Below are positions 20,501-31,172 of a stretch of DNA of 64,000 bases, piece after piece. The notes below the pieces were generated by a model. That model was not told the origin of the DNA. It worked only from the letters and a program-made list of their open reading frames with translations, and made no database searches. Position numbers and translations under genes: made by a program. Position 1 is the first letter of the stretch. Every line of letters begins with the position of its first letter. This DNA comes from Galeruca laticollis (taxonomy: Eukaryota; Arthropoda; Insecta; Coleoptera; Chrysomelidae). Location of the stretch: assembly GCA_963921935.1 (NCBI GenBank), contig OY998180.1, positions 102,125,610 to 102,189,609 of the forward strand, in the 5' to 3' direction.

Positions 20501-20551
20501 TCGGAATTATCAAAGCTCTTGAATTGATTGAACGACATGGTTATAAAAAAT
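17536..20551 (+). pseudogene. ORF2 of the I-group element: endonuclease, RT and truncated RNase H
   Basis: 17536-18510 is an APE-type endonuclease: LQWNACSAVSNK, LISETWF, IYCPPDA, IGGDFNGHHGLWGS, GSDHYAI. 18458-19123, 19132-19353 and 19328-20254 are the RT in three frames: SPGIDQITYDMIW, YRPITLLSCILKTFERLI, YGFRRGCNTNDA, FLDIKGAYDSV, GLPQGAVLSPLLFNI and the catalytic YADDF near 19530. From 20350 an RNase H opens with IKIYTDASK and stops being readable at ELIERHGYKK, about 45 residues in, where the element ends. Frameshifts at about 18490, 19125 and 19340 inactivate it. Confidence 0.9.
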
Positions 20552-20619
20552 CCACGTCCTGTGTGACCACTATATCATCACACGATCTAACCGACGTCCG
20601 TTCCAACGGACAGGCCTCT

Positions 20620-20640
20620 AACGCTCGTGTGACTCCTGTC
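20620..20640 (-). repeat. Harbinger right terminal inverted repeat
   Basis: Complement of 8086-8106 with two mismatches; followed by TAA (20641-20643), the partner of 8083-8085. Confidence 0.85.
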
Positions 20641-21660
20641 TAAGTTGTTGAAGAACAAAAATCATTTTATTGATAACGAATACGTCTAACATAAAATCAA
20701 TTCACATGCTTCGGTGTTTTTTTTTAAGTTACTGGTTGCACAGTAATAATTTTATTACGGACTTTCGCGCAACTCTGTATATCAATTCATTATTATTATG
20801 ATTCTGATAATCCAAATTAGTGAATAAAAGAAGAAAATTGTTTTATTTACAACGTTTAATAAATTTGAACCTAATTGATTTGATTTACCTGTGCTATTAA
20901 CAAAAGAACGATGGATTTTAATAAAAACAATTTAATTTGTATTAAATCTAAAATTAATAGGGTCTATTAAGTTGTAATTTTGGTTCCCTTAACAATAACC
21001 TGTGCTTAATACTAACTAAATATTTATTATTGTTCTAATTAGGTTTTAATCACACAATGTAGGTAATTAAATGAATGTATTTTCGTATGTGGTCTGTGAA
21101 AACACAACTTTCAATTTTGAATAGTTTGGCTTCTTTATGTGGTAACAGAATATAATTTTAGACAAAAGCGCATACATAGATTGTAGTAGTTACATTTGAA
21201 CGAGATAATCTAACAACGATGGTCAGCGAGAAAATTGCGCATTTCAAATGAAATATTAATTTTAGTTCAATTTATCTAAATCTTTTTATTATTGTTAGAA
21301 ATATTATCTTTTTCCTTCTCTAAACAATTTGAATACTTAAAAATTATACAGAAATTAAAATTACCGTAACATGGATCGATATGCATTGCATTTAACAATG
21401 ATATTACTATTATCATTTGTGTCATTAAAAAGTAATCATTAAGTTGGTATCATTATATGCTATTTCGGTCATTTGTAAACTTGAAAACAAATTAAATCGT
21501 GGGAGACCTCTTAGATACAACTTAATTTAGTAAATAGTCCAGTAAACGAAGGGCCCAACCTAGTCATGGGTGTAATCAGCGAGAGGCAGGGAGGGCAGCA
21601 GCCCCCCCTCTCCTGGAAGCTTAAAAATAAAAAGTAAACGTAAAGAGAATACGTCACCCT
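20641..21660. other. No gene recognised
   Basis: AT-rich sequence with no ORF or repeat that I can assign. A short G/C-rich stretch at about 21575-21620 (GGGCAGCAGCCCCCCC) stands out against the background but has no partner that I can find. Confidence 0.4.
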
Positions 21661-22016
21661 AATATTATAAGGTTGTATGTGACATTTTTCTGATTTTCAG
21701 TATAACAAAGTTCTATGGAGCAATTACTATATTTGAGGCTTGGATTGAATCTTCTAGCTAACATAGAACCTTAGTTATCAACAGAAAATCAAGGGTGTAT
21801 GTTAAAAAATATTTATTTTGTGTATAACAAAGGTGCATGTTAAACATGGACCTTTGTAATAAAAATATATATGGTTAAAGAAATATTACAGGGTTCTATG
21901 TTCTAACATACAACCTTGTTATAATATTTTTGAGGTTATGTTAGTTTGTCTACAGTGTTGGAGTAACAGGTTCTTGCGTATGTGCTCCGGCTTTATTTTG
22001 AAAATTTTAAGTAATG

Positions 22017-22430
22017 GGTGATAGTGGTATAAGTGATGGTCACGGCTATTACTCTGACTGAGATAAGGGATTTTAAACAAGTTTTCTTTTAATATTAGAA
22101 TTCGAGGCCGTTATATTCCATTGCCATCCTTACCGCCAAGATTAACCAGTGGCGATAGTGGAAGTGCCTCCAGTTCGATTCCACAAGTTGCCTTAGAAAA
22201 AAGTACAGTATTTTTGAAAACAAAGAAAACTAAACTTTAAGAATGTTATTTTTTTGTCTTTTAGTAATCTGCCCAGTTGTTCAACGGAATATACTAAAGA
22301 ATGTAAAAAGAATATTGGTATTTTAAAAACTACAGGCAACACAGGCAATACTAAATTAGATATCAACTTAATGGCTGGAAATTCTAAACAAGTAACATCA
22401 AAATAAAGAATAATAATTAGGGTGGTGGTA
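22017..22430 (+). pseudogene. Upstream exons of the DDE transposase gene
   Basis: From 22017 MGDSGISDGHGYYSD is readable to a stop. A second piece (RGRYIPLPSLPPRLTSGDSG) lies at about 22110-22205. After TTTTTGTCTTTTAG at about 22263, a third piece (NLPSCSTEYTKECKKN) runs to a stop at about 22406. The next exon begins after TTTTTTAG near 22453 and joins the large ORF. The serine/glycine-rich N-terminus and the splice-like signals suggest a spliced gene. Start codon and exon limits are guesses. Confidence 0.35.
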
Positions 22431-22452
22431 ATAAATTAAATTAATTTTTTAG

Positions 22453-23431
22453 ACGGAATCCTAGTTGTGTTTTGAGTCCCTTCCAAACAACGAAGGAGAA
22501 GGGAGGATCAACAGATTTTTGGGAAGTTACTGAAGGAGAAATTTGTCAAAGTTTCACAGTTGTTAGAAAAGAAAGAATAGAGTCTGAAGAAGAATTGTTC
22601 GAAGAAGGAAAAAAGAAAATGATACGAAAACGGAGAAAGAATATTTCCGAGTGGGCATGTAATAAAAGAAAGGCAAGGTTTGATCAGGGCCTTGATTATA
22701 TTTCTTCCAGGAAAAAGGCAGTGGCAGCCAAAGAAATTAAAAATAAAAAAGAATTTGTCCAAAAATGCTTTTATCAGTGTTCTCGGAAAATAAGCGACAG
22801 GCAAAGAAATGCAATTTTCAAAAACTATTATTCTCTCTCTGCTGTAGAGAAGAAACACTTTATTTTAAACAGCACTGAAGCTGGCATTCCGTACAGAAGA
22901 AGGAAACAAAAACACCAAGTTAATTCAAAAAAAAGGAAGAACGTTTAAATATTATTTTATGGGCAGAAAATTCAAGTATGCAAGCCGTATTGTTGTGGAG
23001 CATTATGTATACGTCAGAAACCAATTTATACGGTGCATAAAAATAAAACTCCCACAAATACTTTACTGGAGAGTACCCAAGTGAAGCATAAAAAACGGGT
23101 AACATCGGTCGAAGATACAGATTTTGTCAAAGAGCATATTAACATGTTACCTCGAATAGAATCTCATTATTGTCGTAAGACAAGCAATAAGGAGTATTTA
23201 GAAAGCGAACTGAATATAAAAAAGTTGTATGAAATGTATTCACAATATGCAAATGATAAAGAAAAATCACCAGGCTCATTTTGTATATACAGAAAAATAT
23301 TTTGTAATTGTTTCAACATAGCATTTCATAAACCACGAAAAGATAGGTGCGATACTTGCGAAGAAAATAGGTTGACAGAAGAGGAGGGAAGAGCCTACAT
23401 AAATCATTTAAATGAAAAAGAACATATGAGG
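22453..23431 (+). pseudogene. DDE transposase, N-terminal and zinc-binding part (copy with Gypsy insertion)
   Basis: The frame 22472-22948 (DFWEVTEGEICQSFTVVRKE, then a lysine-rich stretch) continues in 23033-23437 after a frame change near 22950. Blocks are DFVKEHINMLPRIESHYCR, YLESELNIKKLYEMY, and then FHKPRKDRCDTCEEN, a Cys-pair that probably binds zinc in front of the catalytic domain. The basic segment at 22660-22940 resembles a DNA-binding region. The frame is cut at HLNEKEHM by an LTR (23432); the true continuation lies at 31422 after the same LTR. Confidence 0.75.
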
Positions 23432-23651
23432 TGTTAGGGCTTAGGTTGGTGGAGCACTTAAACAACTTAATATTTTAATACTTTATATTCTCTGTGGGGC
23501 CACACATCGACCGCCGTTATTCCCTCCAAAACTACATGACATCTGACAATTACAGTAGGTGCAAACCACCCATATATTATGATATTAATCTATGGTTCAA
23601 GATGACCTAACTGAGACCATAGAGTACACTGCATATCAAATTAGTCTAACA
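23432..23651 (-). repeat. LTR of the inserted Gypsy element (internal-side copy)
   Basis: 220 bp with TG...CA ends (TGTTAGGGC...CTAACA on the plus strand). It is about 97 percent identical by eye to the solo LTR at 31202-31421. The left flank GAGG equals the target duplication of the solo LTR. Confidence 0.8.
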
Positions 23652-23885
23652 GTTCGCCCATTCTAACACATGATCGACTCGATCATATGGCTTAATGACC
23701 CAATGACTCATTTCAAGTTTCAAGAAATTCCATAAACTTCCACTTACATAATGCATTCTAAGATAAGTCATAAGTTCGTCATAATACATAATAACATAGC
23801 ATAATTACAATATATAATACTGGGTTACCATAAGCATAACACAATGGGTACATAATAGTGAGATAACTCGAATATAAATAATTCA

Positions 23886-24200
23886 TCGTGATGGTGACAT
23901 AACTTATCATAATTGTAACACAACTATCATAATGGTAACATAATTCATCGAAATGGTAACATAATGGTAACATAATTTATCATAATGGTAACATAATTTA
24001 TCATAATGGTAACATAATTCATCATGATGGTAAAATAATTCATCATAATGGTAACAAAAATCATCATAATGGTAACATAATTTATCATAATGGCAACATA
24101 AATCATCATAATGGTAACATAATTTATCATAATGATAACATAATTCATCATAATGGTAACATAAATCATCATAATGGTAACATAATTCATCACAATGACA
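23886..24200. repeat. 21-bp minisatellite, about 15 copies
   Basis: Tandem units of CATAATGGTAACATAATTYAT and variants (ATAAATCAT, AAAAATCAT). Because 21 is a multiple of three, two minus-strand frames stay open through the array, one reading repeated MNYVTIM and another YHYDELC. It lies between the Gypsy pol stop and its 3' LTR, in the element 3' untranslated region. Confidence 0.9.
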
Positions 24201-24310
24201 CCGAACATAACTATGAACCCACACACATACCTAAGCAACGATAATATGAAGTGTAAAACATCAATATTGGGGAATGTATGTGAATTCTAGGTAATAATGT
24301 CAATTAAGGT

Positions 24311-25428
24311 TTATTCAACTACAATTTTTATCGTTTCTGACTCACCATCAGAATCATCTTCTGAATCGATCTCAGACCAGTCAGAAACAATTTCTTCATG
24401 CCAAGGTCTCATATGCGAAACCTCGACTGTTCCATGGTAAGGTATCTGGGTAACCTGGAAACCTTCTATGTCTTTCAAAACATATCTGTTATGAGGTAAA
24501 ACTTTTTCTACTTCATACGGACCCTTGAAACGGGACAGCAATTTCTTATTTACCCCAGGAGTAGTTACTGTGTTGGTAATTACAACTTTATCTCCTATGC
24601 TATATTTTCTTGGTGATTTATGTAATTTATCATAACGCTGTTTACTATACTGTTGAGATTTAATTATGTTTTCATAAGCCTTTTCGCGTGTTTCTACTAA
24701 TCATATTGGCTCACAGGATTAATTTGCTCTAAAATTGACATAACTGAATCATCGATTAAACCCCTTTGTTCTACGCAAACAATAACCTAGAAGGAGATTC
24801 TCCTGTAGTTTTGCTCACAGTATTATTGATAGCGAACACTACTTGACTTAGAATTTTATTCCATTTTTCAGGACCATCACAAGACTTGGCTATCATGGGA
24901 CCTATTGTCCTATTCAGCCTTTCGACCTGGCCATTAGTCCAAGGGGCTCCGGTGGCTACTAAAATTTATATCAAATTCTTGTAGGAAATGTTCAAAGTCA
25001 TGAGAACCAAAAGCAGCGCCCCTATCCGATATCAGCCTTTTAGGTATACTGTAATTAGAAAAATATGATTTCAAATGTTTTATAACTTCCTTGGTGTTAA
25101 CCGTGTGACAAGGATATAGTTTACAAAACTTGGTGAAAGCATCAATGACTGCCAATATGTAACGATCACCATTGCTATATTTCTCGAGCGGGCCATAATG
25201 GTCAACATGAATAGTTTCGAAGGCAACCTTTCCTTTAGGAATGCTGAATAACTCACCCTCAACTTTACCGTAATTTGGAGAAAAATGAATACATTTAAGA
25301 CAGTTGGAAATATATTTCTTGACATTGTCGCGCAATTTGGGAAACTAGTATGATTTTAAAATTAAATCGCATGTTTTGTCCAAACCTACATGAGCCATAT
25401 TATCATGATACATTCTAATTATGTTGTT
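24311..25428 (-). pseudogene. Gypsy integrase and Pol C-terminus (fragment)
   Basis: From 25428 leftward: YHDNMAHVGLDKTCDLI with CLKCIHF gives the HHCC zinc region. Then the core FETIHVDHYGPLEKY (first Asp) and LISDRGAAFGSHDF (second Asp) follow. A shifted frame near 24920 reads PWTNGQVERLNRTIG with the Glu. The ORF at 24541-24311 is the C-terminal domain (SRFKGPYEVEKVLPHNRYVL) with an acidic tail. The upstream Pol is absent because the fragment starts inside the HHCC region. It is a different Gypsy lineage from copies A and B. Confidence 0.85.
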
Positions 25429-25609
25429 AAGTTGTATGAAATGTATTTACAATATGCAAATGATAAAGAAAAATCACCAGGCTCTTTTTGTATATACAGA
25501 AAAATATTTTGTAATTGTTTCAACATAGCATTTCATAAACCACGAAAAGATAGGTGCGATACTTGCGAAGAAAATAGGTTGACAGAAGATGAGGGAAGAG
25601 CCTACATAA
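25429..25609 (+). pseudogene. Duplicated transposase segment, left piece
   Basis: It repeats 23222-23402 with a handful of substitutions (for example GGCTCTTTTTG against GGCTCATTTTG). It continues at 31173 after the non-LTR insertion. It encodes KLYEMYLQYANDKEKSPGSF through GRAY, and is joined at its left directly to Gypsy integrase sequence. Confidence 0.9.
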
Positions 25610-25680
25610 TTTTTTATTTTTTTATTTACAAGCAAGTCGCATCTACCACTGGGGTAATTAACGACACAAATATAGGTTGT

Positions 25681-28600
25681 TTATAGTTTAGTTAATATGT
25701 TAATGTCACTTAGATATTTAAAAAGGTTCTGTGTATTACAGTTTTCGCCAAGAACTTGGTCTAAATTGTTGCTGAGGTTGTTATCTTGTCTTGATTGTTG
25801 GAATTTTGGGCAATCGGTTATTAAATGTTTGACAGTAAGCTGGATCTTGCATAATTCACATTTTGGGGGTTCACTTTTAGTAATTAAGTAACTATGAGTA
25901 AGTTTGGTGTGGCCTATTCGTAACCTAGTCAGTTTAACTTGAAGCGATCTTTTGTTTATTGGCTGCGCTCGAGGTTTCACTTCCGGTTTCACGTCGCGTA
26001 GTTTCGATTGGGACGATTGCCATTCGATTTGCCACAATTTTAGCACTTTTGATTTAAGTAGCGGTTTTATGTCGTTATACACTACCGTTTGCACTTCACT
26101 CACGGTTTCACTAATTGCTGCTTGTCGTGATTTGCGGTCGGCTTCTTCGTTTCCTTGAAGGCCAGTATGAGAAGGAACCCAAAGTATTTCCACAAAGTTA
26201 TTGGAATGTTGCAACTGCGATAATTCGACTTTAATTTGGAGGGCTATTGGATGTGTGGGATAAAGTTGATTGATAATATGGATTGAGTTAAGAGAGTCTG
26301 TTATTATGAGGGATCTTGAAGTATTTTTTGTTTTTATGAGAGTAAGTGCTTGAAGAATGGCGTATAGTTCTCCAGTGCAGACGCTGCTTATTTCGGGTAA
26401 CTTGAATTGTAGTGTACTGTTTTGCATGATCACTGCCGCGCCTATGCCATCAGAGGTTTTGGATGCGTCTGTATATGCGAGATGAAATTGTGGATATTTG
26501 TCAAGTATGGAGGCAAATGTTTTCCTAATTAGGGTATGGGGGGTTTCTAATTTGTTAAATTTGCACAGTGAAGTGTCGCTGGGAGGGATATTGATCGACC
26601 ATGGAGGGGGAGTTTTAATTTTGTTGGAAAGGAAGCGGGGACGTTTGATTTGGAGTTCTGTGAGAATTTTACTAGCTCTTGCATAGAATGGTGGGTCTGT
26701 TTTGATATTTGCCGAATGTAAAGTTTTGTAGTGCTTGGTCAGTATGTTAATGTAGACTGGATTCTGCTGGTTTGTGCTGATGGATAGTGCGTATGAAGCG
26801 GCAAGGTATTTTCTCCGGAGTTGTAGAGAAGGTTCCCCGGTTTCGCACTGTAGGCTTTTTATTGGACTTGAACAGAATGCTCCTGTTGCTATTCTTAGTG
26901 CTGTGTTTTGAATGGTTTCGAGTTGGTTAAGAGTAGTTTTTTAGCTGTTGCGTATACTATAGAGCCGTAGTCTATCTTTGAGCGAATGAGTGTTTTATAC
27001 ATGTGCATTAGACATGTATAGTCAGATCCCCAGGATTTGCTTGAGAGTGTTTTCATAAGGTTTATACCGTTTTGGCATGATTTTTTAATATGTAGTATGT
27101 GTTTCTTCCAGCTGAGTTTTTTGTCAACAATCATTCCAAGAAATCTGATGTTATCGACATAGTTTAGGGAAATGTTGTTAAGTTTGAGTTCAGGAGACAC
27201 AGGATTGTGTTTTCTAGAAAATAATATGCATTTGGTCTTCTCTGTTGAAAATTGCAGTCCCGTGAGTTTAGACCAGTTTTGAAGTTGGTTTAATGTTTCT
27301 TGGATGTGTTTCTGAATTGAGTCGATGTTCTTACCTTTGGAGAATATTACCAAATCGTCAGCATATAACCTGCCTTTGACTAGTTTGGAATGATGGTTTA
27401 ATATGTCGTTGACCGCGATCAGGAAAAGTGTTGAACTAATGACTGATCCTTGGGGAGTCCCGTTAGTTTGTTGTTTTAGAGTTGAAGTTGTGTTATTGGT
27501 ACGAACACGAAAGAAACGATTATTAAGAAAATTTTGTATGAATTTTAGGATGTTTCCTTTGATGCCCCATGAATGAAGAGTTTTGATAATGCCATGACGC
27601 CACGCTGTATCGAAGGCTCTTGTGATATCGATGAAAACTGCAAGGCAATCTTGTTTATTCGCGAAAGATTCGTGGATTTCGGATTCCAAATCAATGAGAT
27701 TGTCTAATGTTGACCTGTTTTGACGGAAACCGCTTTGTTCTTGTATTAAAAGGTCTCTGTCTTCTAATGTCCACAATAGTCTTTTGTTTATGATTTTTTC
27801 CATTATTTTGCTTAGTGCGTTGGTAAGAGATATTGGTCGGTATGAAGTTAACTTAGTTCTTGGGTAGTTTGCCTTTGGTATGGGTATGACGATTGCCTGT
27901 GACCACGTGGATGGGAAAATATTTTTTGTCCAGATTAGGTTGAATATTTGGAGAAGGTATGACTTGGCAATATGAGGGAGTTTTTGGAGAAATATTATCA
28001 GGTCCTGGGGCAGAATTTTTGGTTGTGTCTAAGGAAAAATTGAGTTCGTCTATAGTTAACGGGATATTAAGTATGTTGTTGTCATGGTCATCGTAATCTA
28101 AGAATTCGGCTTCTTTAGTAGTTTTAAATTCCAGAAATTCTTGTGAGTAGTTTGAGTTGCTCGAGTTGTGCTCAAAATGTGTGGCAAATAATTCGGTCAT
28201 GTCTTCGTTATTTGAGACTGTGCTATTGTTGTGAGCTATAAAAGTAATTTTTGTAAATTTGTTTTTTCCTAATATTTTTCTTAGATTTTGCCACACGGTG
28301 TAGAGCTGTTTATGTTGGATGCGAACGCTTTCCAGGAGTTTTTTCTAGCATTCTTTGTAATGTATCTTGCTTGGGCTCTTCTTCTCTTATAGTCTACTAG
28401 GTTCCCCAGTGATTTATTTCGTTTTAATTTATTAAATGACGCTTTGTATTGTTTAATAGCTTTATCGCATTCAGTATTCCACCACGGCAATGGTGTATGT
28501 TTTTTTAGTGCTTTTGTTTTTCCTATAAATTTTTCTGCTGCATCGGTGATAATTTTTGTGAATGAGTTCAAAATGTTGTCGATGTTATCGTTTTCTAGAT

Positions 28601-29372
28601 TGACGGGAAGTAGAGCGACGTTTTCTTCAATGTAATTACTGAAATTTGGCCAATCAGCATGTTTTATTTTCCATTTTGAAACAGTAGGGTATGTAGTGAC
28701 GGAGTTTTGATCGGAGATCGTGATTTTGATTGGATAATGGTCGCTTCCATATAAATATGGTATAGTGTCCCAGGAAATTAGAGGTGAGATAGTTGGATGG
28801 CATATTGATAAATCGATTGCTGATTTCGTGCTTGTGTGAACATTAACTCTTGTAGGCCTACCGTCATTTAAAATATTTAGATTATGTGCATCTAGGATGT
28901 TTCCGATTGTTCTGCCTTTTGCGTTAAAACCTGTTGATCCCCAAATAGGATTGTGGCTATTAAAATCACCCAGTAAAATTAGAGGTGATGGAACTTGTGA
29001 CAAAATGTTAGCGATGTCTTGTGAGGTAATTACTTGATCAGGAGGGATATATATGTTGCAGATATTAATTGTTTGAGGAATTTTGATAGAAATTGCTATT
29101 GCTTCTAAGTTTGTATTAAGTGTTATATTGTGTGCTTCGTATGAAGTATTTACATAGATGGCTACGCCTCCGCTTGCTTTTCCCGCGTTGTTTCTGTTTC
29201 TGTAAAAACAGGAATAATTGTTGAAGTTGTGATTGTGTTGTCCTTTGAAATTAGTTTCTTGAAGACAAATAATTGATGGTGAAGTTTCGTGTATAAGTAT
29301 TTTGAGCATTTCATAATGGGTGTAAAACCCATTTATGTTCCATTGCAATAAATTGAAGATAATATTATGCAA
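25681..29372 (-). pseudogene. ORF2 of the full-length element: endonuclease, RT, RNase H
   Basis: 29372-28281: APE endonuclease (LLQWNINGFYTH, IICLQETNF, LLGDFNSHNPIWGS, GSDHYPIKI). It shifts frame near 28290 into 28296-27853 (NSAPGPDNISP) and again near 27850 into 27803-26895 with the RT: SGFRQNRSTLDNLIDLE, FIDITRAFDTAW, GTPQGSVISSTLF and the catalytic LYADDLVIF. After a shift near 26940 comes the thumb/linker, then RNase H in 26433-25681 (YTDASKTSDG just upstream, ICTGELYAIL-like SVCTGELYAILQAL, IITDSLNSI, WVPSHTGLQGNEEAD). The zinc-like tail C-x2-C..H..C (KCELCKIQLTVKHLITDC) is last. Start at the ATG overlapping the ORF1 end. Confidence 0.93.
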
Positions 29373-30852
29373 GTTCTGTTAGGGATTCCTGAGATGTGGC
29401 AAGGGAAACGTCAGATTCGGCATCTTCACCTGATTTTAAAAGCTTCAGTTGTTTCATAATTCCCTTTTTTGTTTTAGTGCATTTGGTCTTTATTTGGCGG
29501 TCAGAGGTATATGAATGTATTTTGGTTAAGAGTTGTAATAGTTCTAGTATATCAGAGGTATAATCTTTTGCTGTACTGAGAGGGTCCACTGATCCTTGAA
29601 CGTTCTCAAAAAAGTCGATTGTTTGTTCGAAAGATATTATTTGAGTTTCATTGTCGAATAATTCTTTGATAGGTGCCATTTGATTTTCCAGTATGATAGT
29701 TGATTTAGAAGTGGATTTCGCTTTTTTGAGTTTTGCATCTGGTTTACTGAAGCTTGTGTAAGATGTTGTAGTATCGGAAGGAGGTGTTATGATTTCGGTA
29801 ATATTTCTTTTCGAAGCTGCTTTATTTTTTGGGTTTTCGATGTCAGTAGCCGTCGATGTTTCTGGAGAATTTGATATTATTTCTAGGGATCTTTTGATGC
29901 TATGTGTTTCAGCAAGGTGAGTGATATTCGAATCTGTGGTAGCTGTTGTTATATTTGCTTCGATGGGCATGGTGGTTGAAATTGAAGATATATCTGTTAG
30001 TGGCTCAGCGCTTTCCTCGTTTACTGAGTTTAGAGTGGATTGACTGGTTGTAGTTGTTGAGTTTGGTGAAGAAGTGTCATCTGTTGGTTGGGGAGGCAAC
30101 TTTGAAGTGCAAGTGCTAGATAAGTGACCATGTTGTTTGCAATGATAACACAAATTATCTACAGCGAGAAAAATACGGTATGTGGTGTCATCATAAGTTA
30201 TCAAAACTGAGTCTGGTATTGGAATTGTGGGAGGTACAATGTATACTTGCCTCCTGAAACTGAATATGTGTTTATAGTCGGGGTTGGTGGTACCTATTCT
30301 TAAAAAGGAAATTGCAGAAGACAGCTTGAAGCCGAGTTGTTGAAGTTCCCTCTGTAGTACGTCGTGTGGAATGGTGGGACATACATTGGATAAAAGTAGC
30401 CTTTCGTTTGGTGTGATAAGTCTGCGTGCTTGTATCACTTCGTTATTGATCTTTATGCGCCCATCATGCTTAATGATAAAATCATCTACGATTTCCTTAC
30501 TTGAGAGGTAAATACATATCCGATTGTTTGAGATTCTAGATGTGAATAATATGTTTTTCGGACTTATCGTGGAGCCAATAGCCAGGAGATATTATTCTAA
30601 TTTAATATTGTTTAGAGAACTAAAAACGATGGCTTGAAGTTTAGATGGGAAAGTGGGTATGGTAGGTTGTTGAGGTTGGCTAGCTACTTTGGAGTACGAA
30701 GGTTGAGATGAAGGTGGAGGTTGAGGTAAGACTTGTTGTTTTGGTATCGTTGAATGTTGAGTTGGAATTGAGTGTTGAGCTGAAGGTACATGTTGAGATA
30801 AAGGTGACTGATTATTGATGTTGTCGCTGGTTATAATATTGTCGGTTTCCAT
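29365..30852 (-). pseudogene. ORF1 of the full-length element (one internal stop)
   Basis: Starts at 30852 with a Q/S/P-rich N-terminus (QHVPSAQHSIPTQHSTIPKQ, then SYSKVASQPQQP). A single TAA at about 30592 interrupts KLE/YLLAIGSTISPKN, after which the frame continues unbroken to 29365. It has an RRM-like region (NNRICIYLSSKEIVDDFI) and a CCHC knuckle, CYHCKQHGHLSSTC (near 30140-30100). The tail is rich in S/T and ends TSQESLTELA. It is the RNA-binding partner of ORF2. Confidence 0.88.
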
Positions 30853-31172
30853 GTTCCGCTAAGGTTCGTTTTGCCTGAATACGGCTCTGTCCCGCATCGA
30901 CCCAACTGATAAGGCTGGTAAATGGTACGATACCGGTTTTAATTGTTATTGAATGAATGTGTTTATGTTGAAATATAACACAATTTCTTAATAAAAAAGC
31001 AAATTTAGGCTTACTTTGTTAGTCCGTGTCATTCACTATGTAGTTATGATCACTTGTATACTGTTTTTATTTAAATTATTTATGATATTTCACTGTGATG
31101 TACGAATTTCTCGGAGCTGATTTTAAAAACACGTTGTGTAGTTTTCGATCAGGGCCGACCCAGCCTACATAA

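Larger units (their letters stand above)
15983..20551 (+). mobile_element. I-group non-LTR retrotransposon, 5' complete, 3' truncated, inside Harbinger
   Basis: It starts at CAGTT (15983) with an Inr/DPE promoter and carries ORF1 with zinc knuckles, then ORF2 with endonuclease, RT and the start of RNase H. It ends abruptly in RNase H coding sequence at ATAAAAAA (20551). Imperfect direct repeats flank it: CTACGTCCTAT (15972-15982) and CCACGTCCTGT (20552-20562), 9 of 11 identical. RNase H after the RT places it in the I group and not Jockey. Multiple frameshifts show age. Confidence 0.85.
8086..20640. mobile_element. PIF/Harbinger DNA transposon containing two nested retrotransposons
   Basis: Terminal inverted repeats of 21 bp with two mismatches lie at 8086-8106 (GACTGGAGTCACAC...) and 20620-20640 (reverse complement GACAGGAGTCACAC...). 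They are flanked by TAA at 8083-8085 and 20641-20643, the 3-bp target duplication typical of PIF/Harbinger. Inside are a DDE transposase on the minus strand and a MADF/Myb-like exon on the plus strand, the two-gene layout of this superfamily. Subterminal regions are rich in ACGGACGTT motifs. Removing the Gypsy (9173-15435) and the non-LTR element (15983-20551) leaves a transposon of roughly 1.7 kb that is itself internally deleted. Confidence 0.88.
23432..25428 (-). mobile_element. 3' half of a Gypsy element (LTR, minisatellite, integrase C-terminal)
   Basis: On the minus strand the order is integrase (from 25428), the pol end (stop at 24311), about 0.65 kb with a 21-bp minisatellite, then the 3' LTR (23651-23432). 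The upstream half (gag to RNase H) is missing: at 25428 the sequence passes directly into a duplicated piece of the transposase. The target site GAGG precedes the LTR at 23428-23431. Confidence 0.75.
25610..31161 (-). mobile_element. Full-length I-group non-LTR retrotransposon with 11-bp target duplication
   Basis: AGCCTACATAA occurs at 25599-25609 and 31162-31172, exactly flanking the element. The minus-strand 5' end is GGGTCGGCCCTGATCG (31161) and the 3' end is a TAAAAAAATAAAAAATT tail (25610). ORF1 (30852-29365) and ORF2 (29372-25681) overlap by 8 bp. Only about one stop in ORF1 and a few frameshifts in ORF2 separate it from an intact element, making it one of the younger insertions here. 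Confidence 0.93.

Noticed and set aside
23907..24238. Long open frames of about 100 codons as a real repetitive protein
   Set aside because: They are products of a 21-bp minisatellite whose unit is divisible by three. Two frames are open at once and no start or homology supports coding.
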